Source: Rhypophila decipiens
Taxonomy: Eukaryota; Ascomycota; Sordariomycetes; Sordariales; Naviculisporaceae
NCBI GenBank assembly: GCA_033297075.1
Contig: MU858295.1
Coordinates: 1-45,499 of the forward strand
Length of the DNA: 45,499 bases
Reading direction: 5' to 3'
The position numbers and the translations under genes are program-made. Position 1 is the stretch's first letter, and every line of letters starts with the position of its first letter. Positions 1 through 9,275 of this stretch are shown here, piece after piece. The notes under the pieces are model-generated. The model had not been told where the DNA came from and made no database searches. It worked only from the letters and a program-made list of their open reading frames with translations.

Positions 1-106
1 TGGCTTCACGTACTTTCGCGCTCGGTTTCGCGGTTCGCGTTGGCCGTCGGGGCGGCGTTGGCGGGTCGGACGTGTTGACCGTGATTTCGCCCTGCATCGC
101 CGCCAT
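1..106 (-). CDS. Possible 5' end of a gene running off the left edge
   Basis: Reading leftwards from an ATG at 106, with a second ATG at 97, the frame stays open to the window edge (about 35 codons). The predicted peptide is rich in Pro, Thr, Arg and Lys. The stretch is GC-rich, unlike the AT-richer DNA just to its right. No domain can be recognised from so short a piece, so this could equally be chance. Positions 107-431 hold nothing that I recognise. Confidence 0.2.
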   Translation of the reverse strand, partial: MAAMQGEITVNTSDPPTPPRRPTRTAKPSAKVREA

Positions 107-431
107 GCTGGCGCCAATCCGCAGGGAGACACTATCTTTTCAAATTTGAAGATTTCTCAAGTATCTGCTGCAAGTAGGTCTCTCTCCTACTGGTATATGT
201 ACGTGCTAATGTCACACAGGGACTTCCAAGTCTCACGTGACTGGGTAACGCACTCGGCAATGAAGTGGTGAAGAAGAGCTTTGGTGTCCACGGATGTAAC
301 GATTGCGTCAGAATTTGAAAGTCGGCTGTGTTAGACGAAACTTTATGGAATAGGGCATTAGGTCGGGGCCAAATTTGTAAGTCGTTGTCATTAACGTAAC
401 GTAGAAAACATGTAATTAACTACCAAAGAGA

Positions 432-1166
432 TTAGGGAGAAAAATTGACATCCCATAGAAAACCAAGAACTTGCTTCCTAAAAGCCTGGCAGTCGAGCTC
501 TCTGTCCAATCGGCTAAAGTCATGCCCTCCCCATCGCCAAATTTCCGGCTCGTTCTCATTTGGAGGGTCCAAACAGGTCAAGCATGCCTTGACCAGATGT
601 GCGTAACTCTCACCCATGGTCAACGGCAATTGCTTGCTTGCCAGCTTAACGAAGTTGTCCTTGATCTGACTGTAAGTTAATCGCCTGGAGAATCTCAACG
701 CCCCATCCTGTCGCCTGGTGAGTCTCGAGGACCCATCGGGGCGTACAAATGACTGCCAGAGTCCAATCTCGAGCAAGCAGACTCCAAGACTGTATATGTC
801 GTGACCCATGTTGACTTGTATGGTACCCCCGTGCATCTGTGGGTGTCGATAGATATCTATGGATGAACCCTCGGATTCCCTGATAATGCTGTATCCCCCT
901 TTTGTTAACGAGGCCCAGTTTATCAAATACAGGGAACCAAGGGGCGCCCGAGGGAGTTTTCCCGCCTCCTCAGGGACTCGGATGTTAGGCGTAGTTGTCA
1001 ATTGGTGTGTGTCCGTTATACGGCCTGGAGCTTCTGTGTAGTCGTTGTCATGTGCATCGTCCAAACCGCGTCTGGATTTCTCGTTACGAACGCTCGTCGG
1101 GCGTCTCTGTTTCCGGTGTGTTTTGCCGTCTTTACGTCTTCTGTTCTCGTCATCATGGAGCTGCAT
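432..1166 (-). pseudogene. Protein-kinase-like C-lobe remnant (244 aa)
   Basis: Residues 75-240 match the C-terminal lobe of the degenerate kinase-like domain common in filamentous fungi, often found behind prion-inhibition/HeLo-type effector domains. Visible landmarks are a YRHP segment at residues 106-109, where kinases have APE, and DIYSLGVCLLEIG at 123-135, kinase subdomain IX. The ATP-binding N-lobe, the VAIK lysine and the HRD and DFG loops are all absent. The first 70 residues are basic, low-complexity sequence, and a TGA lies four codons upstream of the ATG. The family is normally several hundred residues long, so this looks like the 3' end of a decayed gene. It could instead be the last exon of a gene whose upstream exons I could not identify in 1167-1648. 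Catalytic activity is not expected. Confidence 0.5.
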
Positions 1167-1648
1167 GTACCTGGATCATGAAAACGGATACAGCAACCAG
1201 GCTGGAGGAAGAGTATCGTTCTCCCTCTAGGCCACAGACTTGGTAGGTCACTGATACTACTTCCTCTTTGTGAGGGGGTACGAGCCTGTGGGGAGTTGAA
1301 TACGAACACCAACCAGCACGGATCTCAGGTATTTTCGATGCAGAGTTAAACACAACAATAGGCAACATTTATTTTCCATCCTAGCGGCGGTATATGTATT
1401 CGCCAGTCCCGTATTGCATCCTGTATCGTAGAAAAGCCCAAAAGATGACCAAGGACATTTTCACCATATCACAACAAATATCCAAAAACATTAAAACCAG
1501 CCAACCAAAGAAATCAAAACCAATGCCAAAAAGTAGAAGTACAAGCCAAGCCAAACAAAATAACGCAATCTATCCAAGTCCCATCCAAACTAATAAATCA
1601 ACAAAACACCAAAAAAACCAAACCAAGCCAACAAGGATTAGTGCCCCC
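1167..1648. other. Intergenic, about 480 bp
   Basis: Short overlapping minus-strand frames occur between 1153 and 1368, but none continues the kinase-like domain convincingly. From about 1480 to 1640 the plus strand is very A-rich with few G; this is probably the 3' flank of the gene ending at 1649. I recognise nothing else here. Confidence 0.4.
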
Positions 1649-3713
1649 CTAAGCGCCAACCTCAACAGTAGGACTAGCCCCCTCAATCAATCCCTGCACC
1701 TCCCCAACCCCAACCTCACTCTGCTCCTGCTCCTCCTCCTCTCCCGGTGCACTAATCCTATATCGATCAGAGCTATCAACCGTAATCCTAATATCCCCCT
1801 GAAACCCACAAATCTCCGCCACTGCGGCCCTCTTGGCCGTGATATTGGTGTGTATGGAGAGCATATTCTCGGTCGAGGCAAGGACGAGCGCCTTGGTGTA
1901 GGTTTGATCCTTTAACTTGGAGACGTCCACGCCGAGGCTGCCAAGGAGTTCCTTCTTTTGATCGCGGGACATTCTGTGCAGACGTACCTCGAGAACCTGG
2001 CTGCAAAAAAGGAATGCGAAGGCTAGTTGGGCGTCCCAAAGGGATTGGTGGAGGCGGAGGATTAGGCGGTCGACTTCGGTTATGTGGTACGTTTGTTAGT
2101 AAGTCAAGGGTATGGAAGGCTTGAATAACACCTGCCAGGGACAGCAAGGGAAGGGCTAAAGTCTAAAGAGGCAGAGGCTTACGTTCAGCAAGGGCAGTCT
2201 TTTGGCACTCATTGTCCGTGTTATCCTTGGTCTTATAACAGATGGTGATGATGGAGCTGACAATCCCGACCGCGCCGCAGCCACCGTTGAGCGCTGCTGC
2301 AAGACCGGCAGTCCCGGCGAGAATGGGGCCCGCGCCTGCCACCAGTAAGCCGACGGAGGCGAGCAGCATGGCTATGGAGGCGACCAGCTGCTTACGAGTC
2401 GCGTCGGACTTGACGCCGAGGACTTTTCCCGTGACGAGGGAGTTGAAATCGGACATTGCCTGCTGGTAGTGCGTGAAAAGTTGCCGTGCGGTGGCCATCT
2501 GGTATACCATTTGGTAGAGCTCTTGGTCTGTTGCTCCTGTATGTGAGTGAGGAATTGTTAGTGCTGTTATTCGTTAAGATTGAAGATTGATACAAGTGAG
2601 ACAAGTGTTACCTTTTTCATTCGATATGTTCTGTGCGAGGCTCTGCAAGTCGTTGACCATTTCCTCGAAGCCAGCAGTGTAGACCGCGGCTCTGACCCAA
2701 GCGTGGCGGACCTCTGCGTGCTGGGACGCGTCCTGCTTGGCGAGCAGCTGGATTTTAAACAAGGCTGTCAGTTTACAATCGGGCTGAACTGGTGTATCCA
2801 GAAATGCGGAAAAGGTCTTATTACCTGACTGACTGCGCTGTCAGAGTGCCATACAGCCGCTTCAACCATGTCCTTCATTGATTGTCCGCGCATCAGATTC
2901 TTAGGCATCTGTATGACGTATTCGAAGATGTTTCCGGCGATCAAGGTGGCAACCGGTGCCGCTGAAGCCACCTGGACCCTAAGAGAAGGATACAACAAGG
3001 ACAAGATCAGCAACTGAACACCAACAATTGTTCAGGGAAAGAGGACCCAAAGCCTGTCAAAGGAAGAACTTACAACGCACTCGCCACTGGTTGACCTGGA
3101 CGAGGAGTCGCTCTTGATTGGGTCTGATATTGTAGGTGCAGGCGGTTTTCAAAGAAAGGTTCCGGGGTATACATATCCCGTTCCTTGTCGGTGAGTCGAA
3201 CACCCTCGGGGGGGTCTAGCGGTGTATAGGTTATGTGGAGAAGATTGCGGCCACGCCATTCCGCAATCTGGTACGGGAGCCCCCCGCAGGGGTTGATAGC
3301 TGTCCGCAGAGTCTCGTGTGGTGGAAATCGCTTTCGTGGATTCGGGTCTCTGTAACGGTGGACCAAGTCGACCTGGCCATGAGAGGAAGGATAACGTGTT
3401 AAGCATGTACACTGGAAAGGGGGCGTGCTGGAGAAGTGACGGCAAGTCTGCGTCTGGCCCAGCATAAATGAGTACTTACCTCGACACATAAAAGCGTATC
3501 ATTTGGGTGGTGGTTTAACACAGTGGACGCCTGGGTCAGCTCGCACTGAGGACGCCAGTCACCTTTATTACGCCTTCTTTGCACTGTTCGCAAGTGATCG
3601 GCCAACTCTTGGTTGAGTTCAGTGCTGGTCGGGCCCTCGGCTTCGTAATACCATGCTTTCACCCGAACCGTGGGAATGGTTGGGGCTGTCGTTTTCCGTG
3701 ACGAACCAAACAT
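1649..3713 (-). CDS. Unknown six-exon protein with a long hydrophobic hairpin (about 533 aa)
   Basis: Splice signals and phases give exons 3713-3480, 3372-3074, 2978-2825, 2747-2612, 2536-2183 and 2073-1649 (complement), an unbroken frame of 534 codons. The last intron has a TTACTAAC branch site, and its acceptor at 2075/2074 keeps the frame. Residues 1-180 are polar, with no recognised domain. After that the protein is mostly helical. A stretch of about 50 residues near residue 350, from KQLVASIAM to SIITICYKT, is rich in Ala, Gly, Leu and Ile. It could form two membrane-spanning helices joined by Gly. It is followed by amphipathic helices (LDRLILRLHQSLWDAQ) and an acidic, Glu-rich tail. A long helical protein with one hydrophobic hairpin recalls alpha-helical membrane-inserting proteins, but that is only an analogy. 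The gene is on the same strand as the kinase-like remnant. No family is assigned. Confidence 0.75.
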
Positions 3714-4600
3714 GATCCGGATATCAGGAAGGCGGTAAGGTATAGCAGGCTGATGGGCAAGTTGAAGACAATGTTGTGAGGAATGACTAGTTCAGTTGAT
3801 GATACAGAAGGCCGGGATTAGCAACATGTTCCCATACTGTACGCTTGGAGTGGAGAACCGACACATTATATGTTCTCCATTCAATCCTCCAACTCAGCCA
3901 TATGGGTTTCGAACAGCCGTCCATCAACTGAACCAACATCACGAGTACTATGGTGCTACCATCCAGGAAACCTGAAACATATCTTCATGCAGCCTTCCAT
4001 CAGGTATGGAGGCTATGAATATGCCTCTGGGTTCTAAAATGGGACACCCATTGCTAGCATGACCACAATGAAGCCCTCATAACGAATGATTTTGCGCGCT
4101 GAGATATTCAGCCAAGCTGGCGGCCTGATAGGCGTTTAATGCCAGACATGTGGTAACATTTGTGGCGGTTTTAGTGTACCCGAACGTGCATATCAAGCTC
4201 CTTCTTCATGCTGAGCGCGAGGATTTCAACGTTGTGATTCGGTGAGGGGGGGGTTTCATCAACTCGAGGATGGGTGGGCTAATTGTGTGCTACTCGGCGC
4301 GACACGCGATTGGCAGGGGGCATGTCGGGATGCCTGAGGCAGTGAGAAGGAGGTCAGACAAAATGGGTCGATGGCCAGTAGTCTAAGCCCAAAATAGATG
4401 CCTGGCGGATAAAATGCGCATCCACCGCGCTTAAGAGGCGCAGCCAAGCGCGGGGATTCCAACCTCACATCAAGCTCCTCAGATCCCAGTTTCACCATGA
4501 TACTCATCAACTAATTGCTTCTGCCCGCATCGAACTCGAAGAAACCATCAAAGTTACCTGGAGAAGACCGCATATCAGTTCAAATTTATATCAAATCGCC
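3714..4600. promoter_or_regulatory. Divergent intergenic region (about 890 bp)
   Basis: This lies between the starts of a minus-strand gene (3713) and a plus-strand gene (4601), so it should hold both promoters. I see a short G tract near 4246 but no recognisable TATA box, binding-site cluster or repeat. Confidence 0.35.
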
Positions 4601-6023
4601 ATGAGCACACACACAGCGCAACGACTCGCTCAAGACGAGTCCGACGCGCTCCTCAACTCCCCGTCGCGGGAGTCCGTCGACGAGGAGTATCCAGCTGTTT
4701 CGAATGGAAATGGCACGCCAAACTTCAACATACCGTCCCTTTCCGATGAGGGCGAAACCGCCCTCGACCTCAGCACGCTCTATAGCATTTTTGATGCAAA
4801 GCGGGCCCAGGCCGAGTACTATACGGCTCACTATCTGCAATGGCACAACAAAGTGACAAACTTTCCGGGCAGCCTCACTCCCGTGAGCCCGGAGGAGGAC
4901 AGCAGCGCCGGTAAGACCCTGGAGGAGGTGCGCCGGAAGGTCACCCGGGACAAGGCGTATTCCTATCTTCAGGGGATGGAGACCATCCTCGCCTACATCA
5001 CCAACCTCCGAATGTCGGCGCTGCATCGGCCCAACCATCCTGTTCGTCCGAGTTGTGCCACTGCGACGGTGCCTCCCATGGCTGCCATGTGGTAAGTTGT
5101 CATTGATATTCGAGTTTCTCCAAGTTCGCCCTTGTTCACTAGTCATATCACTCATATCACTCATATCACCCAATTCATATCACTTACATCACACATTTCA
5201 TATCACCCGGTTCATATTGCTCTGTTCATATCCTCATCTCATATCACTTATGATATATTACTCCTTTCACATCGTTCATCTCGTACAGTACCTTTCATCC
5301 CACCCGTCTATATACTATCTCTTATCTTAAATTTCTCCTTGTATTTCTTTAATCTTATAGATCATATTTTATTCTTTTTGTAACTTAGTCTTATTCTTAT
5401 TCAAAACCTCTACTGTGATCCGAACTTCGCTCTTTCATCCAATCCCACTTCTATCTTCTTTTATTTCATCTTCCAATTATGTCCTTTCTTATACTATATA
5501 TTTTATACCTTTCATCCGATCCCTTTCTCCCATTCATCCGATCCTTTTCCTCCCATTCATCTCATCATTCATCCATCATCACCTCATCAAGATTTTAACT
5601 AACCATCCGACGAAAAAAAACAAAAGGACAACAGGCTGCGCAATAACAGCCCTGACCGTGCCCACAAAACTCACAGCAGGAATCTCGGCCGTCGGCGCAG
5701 CAGCAGGCGCCGTCTGTCTAACCTTGACCGGCCCAAGCGCATGGAAATGCTACCGCCGCTACAGCCAAGACAAGAAATTCGAAGATATCGTCTCCCTAGT
5801 GCGCAAAATACGATGTAACTTTCAGAAACTGGTGTTTGAAGATGACGATGACGACGAGGCAGAGTATGAGTTTGTTGAAAGTTCGAATTTAGAGCATGTA
5901 GTTGATATCGGTGATGAGATTGATACCAAGACTGTGGAGGTTCTGAAAGATGAAAAGAGGTTTGCTTTTCTTGAGGGCGAGATTGAACGGTTGAGGGAGA
6001 TTATTGGGGCCAGGTCTCCTTAG
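4601..6023 (+). CDS. Unknown two-exon protein with acidic coiled C-terminus (about 290 aa)
   Basis: Exon 1 (4601-5091) encodes a Ser/Glu-rich N-terminus, then a helical segment (STLYSIFDAKRAQAEYYTAH) ending in a strong GTAAGT donor. Exon 2 ends at 6023 and encodes a small-residue hydrophobic segment (ALTVPTKLTAGISAVGAAAG), a basic stretch, a DDDDDE acidic run and a terminal coiled-coil-like helix (FAFLEGEIERLREI). The acceptor is uncertain. AAAAG at 5622-5626 keeps the frame, whereas the more conventional ACAG at 5631-5634 does not. The intervening 535 nt are far longer than other introns here and almost pure low-complexity DNA. No domain is recognised. It may be a peripheral or single-pass membrane protein. 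The two halves could also be separate reading frames. Confidence 0.55.
5092..5626 (+). repeat. Long pyrimidine-rich intron with degenerate CATATCACT repeats
   Basis: From about 5140 to 5270 the plus strand is built from near-copies of CATATCACT or TTCATATCAC. This continues into a T/C-rich tract up to about 5590 with very few AG dinucleotides. The tract ends in a good branch site (TTAACTAACC, near 5595) and an A-rich acceptor region. It behaves as an intron joining the two halves of the 4601-6023 gene. Confidence 0.6.
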
Positions 6024-6533
6024 CTTGTGTTCTAGTTCACGTTGAAGTGGAAGTGGGAATGGTTTGTGGTTAAATTTCTTCTGTGGGATAATGTGGTATT
6101 ATTATTTTCGCTATCTGTATTCTCTTCATTTAAGCTACCAAGATGCTGCTTTAGTTCTTTCTTTTTTCTTTTTTTCTGTTTCCTTTTCTTCTCTCTTTCT
6201 CCTTCTTATGTGTTCTTCGTGGTTCTTAGCGTAATGCGGTGGATGCTATGCAAAGACTTACAGATTGCCAATAAAAGAAATGGGTTCCTAGCCGATTCAG
6301 TTTGGCTGACATACGTGATCACTCCGATCTTTTGCCAATTGAGCTAGTGATTGCAGCTGCTTATGGTTGGATCTCGTTGGTAGCTCTGCAAGGTTGGCAA
6401 GTAAGGGCATAACCTTCACTTGCCTGGTGTTGCCGGAGCTCCGGGACTGCGTGTGGCGTGGTACAAGGTGCTGTACTCTTCGGTGGATCTGTGGAAAACT
6501 CCCCCGTGATCCTCAGCCACTCGCTTTCTGGTA
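6024..6533. other. Convergent 3' region
   Basis: This separates the ends of a plus-strand gene (6023) and a minus-strand gene (6534). A T/C tract at about 6148-6210 is the only notable feature. No gene is seen. Confidence 0.4.
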
Positions 6534-8015
6534 TCATTGCACCGCGTAGAGCTGCTGCACGTCGTGAGGGCGCACGCAGCCATGCCACCACTCTCCTCTG
6601 AGCTTTCTCCAAGACTCAGGGGGGGCGTTCTCATCGGGATCGCATCTGGTAGGATCCCAGAGGACGTAATGCTCCCACAAAGTAATTCCTCGCTCGGGTC
6701 CAACGCCGACCAGCTAATCTGAGGACCGGCCCGAGGCAGGTGTGGATTATAGATTGTCCAAATTTGGCGGGCCCCGGCCGGGACAGTGTCTTGCTTTCTT
6801 AGGAACCACACCCGGCTAAAGACTTCCCATCGAACTTCTCTGCCCCATTTGCGGTACTGTCTTTCCCTTGCCAGGATAAGACTTCTTCGTTTCTGGGGCC
6901 GCGTCCATCAATAAGAGAGAGAATTCGAGACCGTGAAAGGCCAGGGACTGGGCAAATTCTCCCATGTTGCATTTTAGCGTTTCTGTGGGGTCGATATACC
7001 GCACCACCGGCAATTGAGCTGCTTGTTCTTTCGAGAAACAGACGCAGCGACCGCCGCCGGTTTCGGTCGCCCCGTCACGCGGACGGAGCCCCTCTCCCTT
7101 CCCTCCCAGTCGGTTCGCCGGGGCGGCCGAAAGCTTCCCGCGCTCGGCATTCCGCGAGCTTTCAGCATCACCTGGTGATATGGCAGCATCTTCGTGAAGT
7201 CCTTTTCTTGGCGTTGACTGGAACAATTGGCACGAGCTCAAAGCCTGAATGAACTGGTCTTCGATATCCATCATGTAGCCATTCGCTAGGTGGGCGAGAA
7301 AGTGTTGGATAGAGTCCACGTCACTGACCCAAAGAAAATTCCTTTTAAGCGTATTACTATAGAACCGCATCTGACTCTCCGCGGGAATGCGGAATTCGGG
7401 GCTTTTGGTATCAGAACGGGGTTCGAAAGGGAACATGGTCGTGAACAACTCGTATCTCAATAGTGTCTCCTGAATTGTGGCTCTTTCCATGGGAGATGTC
7501 GGATCTTTGAAGCACAACAAGGCGCGATTGCGAAAGCCCGGGAAGCAGGAAAAACCTGTCACGCCATGACGTCGAGTGTAGGCAAAGTATTCGTCAATGA
7601 GCCTGGCCACGATTTCAGTCAGTCGGCGCATGGCTGGGATATATTGATAAAAGTTGGCACGCAATTCCAACGTCTGGCCAGACCAATACCTGTCCAGGAA
7701 ATCAAGGATGATTTGCGTGCGAATGGCCTTTTTAGTATCCACATCATTGTGGCCGGCCGATTTGTCCATGTTGTCCCTAGCTTCAGCTAGGAGCGAGCGG
7801 ATATGGAAGATTGCAACAAAGTTCCGAAGCACGAAAGGATACATCTCCCTGGCGAGCACAGGGGGGAGAATGTATTTGGCCCACATTTTGAAGACGCAGT
7901 GGCAAGCGGGCGATACCATGGTCAAGGCGTGCACATCACGTAGTGAGTTTGCCGACGAGAGGATCTCGACCAGAAGTTCGGGTGGGAGATATTCGAGACC
8001 GTGATAGGTCGCCAT
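6534..8015 (-). CDS. F-box domain protein (about 445 aa)
   Basis: The N-terminus carries an F-box (LPPELLVEILSSANSLRDVH, about residues 9-28, continuing to about 55), which binds Skp1 in SCF ubiquitin ligases. The rest would recruit a substrate. The long first exon runs 8015-6858. The open frame meets stops, but it resumes in the same frame and phase at 6713-6534 after a 144-nt intron (GTACCG donor at 6857, TTAG acceptor at 6714). The second exon encodes GPERGITLWEHYVLWDPTRC and ends HGCVRPHDVQQLYAVQ. This is the conserved C-terminal block of a large mould F-box family, which supports the splice. Residues near 270-330 are a low-complexity Arg/Gly insertion. The start is taken at the Met just before the F-box; an upstream in-frame ATG at 8066 would add 17 residues. 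The substrate is unknown. Confidence 0.82.
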
Positions 8016-8171
8016 TGTATTTGCAGGTTGGGTCAAGCGGTCCGATATTTTGAGAAAGCTGGTCACTGGTGTGGGAAATGCATCGGAACTGGGGATCAGG
8101 GCGTTTTAAATAGGAGCGGTCCTGAATTTCCTGCTGAAGTTCATTCTCAAGATTTAGGAAATTCTGGAGAT

Positions 8172-8546
8172 TTAAAGGCCCTGATCGGAGCCTAACTGGT
8201 CACCCGTCAGATTGGCCCAGATAAAGCAAGCCGAGAAAAGCCACAAAAAGGTCAAAATAACTGAAATTATAGCCATTGTGGAGTATTGTGGAGCACAAGT
8301 CCCTAAAATCTAGCGACTATCTGAAGGCCTTTATACCTTTCTCTAAAAGTGGCTTTTTTTGGCTTTTTTCTCCAAAAATAGGGCTAAAACAGCACATAAC
8401 TCGCCAGTCCCAGAATTCAGAAAAACCCGAATTATGGGACTGACGACCGACTGGATTGGAGGTACTTGTACTACGCCCTACTTTTTCCAATTATATCTTT
8501 TTAACTAGATTGAATCTGGCGTAGAAGGCTCCGATCTGGGCCTTAA
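8172..8546. repeat. MITE-like element with imperfect inverted repeats
   Basis: Positions 8172-8193 (TTAAAGGCCCTGATCGGAGC, then CT) and the reverse complement of 8526-8546 agree except for one indel and one substitution. The outer ends both read TTAA. The roughly 375 bp between them are AT-rich, non-coding and fold back on themselves. CAGTCCCAGAATTC at 8405-8418 pairs with 8429-8442 across a 10-nt loop with one mismatch. This fits a miniature inverted-repeat transposable element. Target duplication cannot be separated from the TTAA ends, and no second copy is in the window. Confidence 0.45.
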
Positions 8547-8736
8547 CTAGTAATGAGTTTCCGACTATAATATTACAGACTAGGATTGTGGGAACAAACG
8601 CAACATCACAACCCCCACCACACTCCACCTATCACAATGACCTGCGCTACACCACATAGGGACCAACAGCGGGATGTTTGGTTGTTTTCCTTGCTTTGCC
8701 TATGCAGCGTGGGTGAGCCACTGCAGTCATGATGAC

Positions 8737-8798
8737 ATCGGTGCTGCACTGCTGGTCAACAGCAGTGTGCAGCACTGATGGCCTACTCTATGTAGGCC
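8737..8798. repeat. Two adjacent DNA hairpins
   Basis: 8737-8779 is an imperfect palindrome: ATCGGTGCTGCACTGCTG, a short loop, then its near reverse complement CAGCAGTGTGCAGCACTGAT. It is followed directly by GGCCTAC-TCTAT-GTAGGCC (8780-8798), a perfect 7-bp stem with a 5-nt loop. They lie about 150 bp left of the MULE end and are not bacterial-type terminators. They may be remnants of another foldback element. Confidence 0.5.
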
Positions 8799-8953
8799 AG
8801 TAGGTAGCAGGTCGATAGACACACTAGATTGAAGAATACACATGCACTACTAACGATCAGATTCACCAGAGCCCAAGAGGACTCTGTTGATATTGATCAC
8901 CAGTGCAACCAACAAGGATTGATCCTCGCCCTATGGACTAGGTATTACATTAT

Positions 8954-9038
8954 GGCGTTTGCTAGTCGCGCACCCCTCCTTTTGGCTACCCGCGCATCCC
9001 TCCTTTTGGGGGTTAGGGTTATGTATGGTAAAGTCAGG
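8954..9038 (+). repeat. Left terminal inverted repeat of the MULE (85 bp)
   Basis: It starts GGCGTTTGCTAGTCGCGCAC and ends GGTAAAGTCAGG, and is the exact reverse complement of 12357-12441. It contains two head-to-tail copies of a motif of about 20 bp (CGCGCA-C/T-CCCTCCTTTTGG), a plausible transposase-binding repeat. Confidence 0.92.
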
Positions 9039-9151
9039 GTGGCCCACCTTCGAGCCCACTGGGCCACCAAACTCCACCATTTAGACCTCACCGCCCCAAC
9101 TGCGCAGACAACAGCCAACAACCCCTCCATCACAGTCAATAGCCACGGTCA

Positions 9152-9177
9152 CGTTCAATCGCCGCGTTCAATCGCCG
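9152..9177 (+). repeat. Subterminal 13-bp direct repeat
   Basis: CGTTCAATCGCCG is repeated twice without a gap, inside the MULE between the left TIR and the transposase start. It could be a transposase-binding or promoter element. Confidence 0.6.
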
Positions 9178-9275
9178 CGCTCGCAACGGTCAGTACAGCT
9201 ATCTACAGCCCTGAATATAGCTAACATTGGCCCTCTAGAGCGCTGTACGCGTTGGTCCAGCGATTGCGCCGCGCC

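Noticed and set aside
4586..5173. 195-codon minus-strand frame
   Set aside because: Antisense to exon 1 of the 4601-6023 gene, with no domain. The plus-strand frame has the better start and a strong donor at its end.
9007..9022. Telomere-like GGGGGTTAGGGTTA in the MULE TIR
   Set aside because: A single TTAGGG-containing stretch that is part of both TIRs; there is no tandem array, so it is not a telomere remnant.
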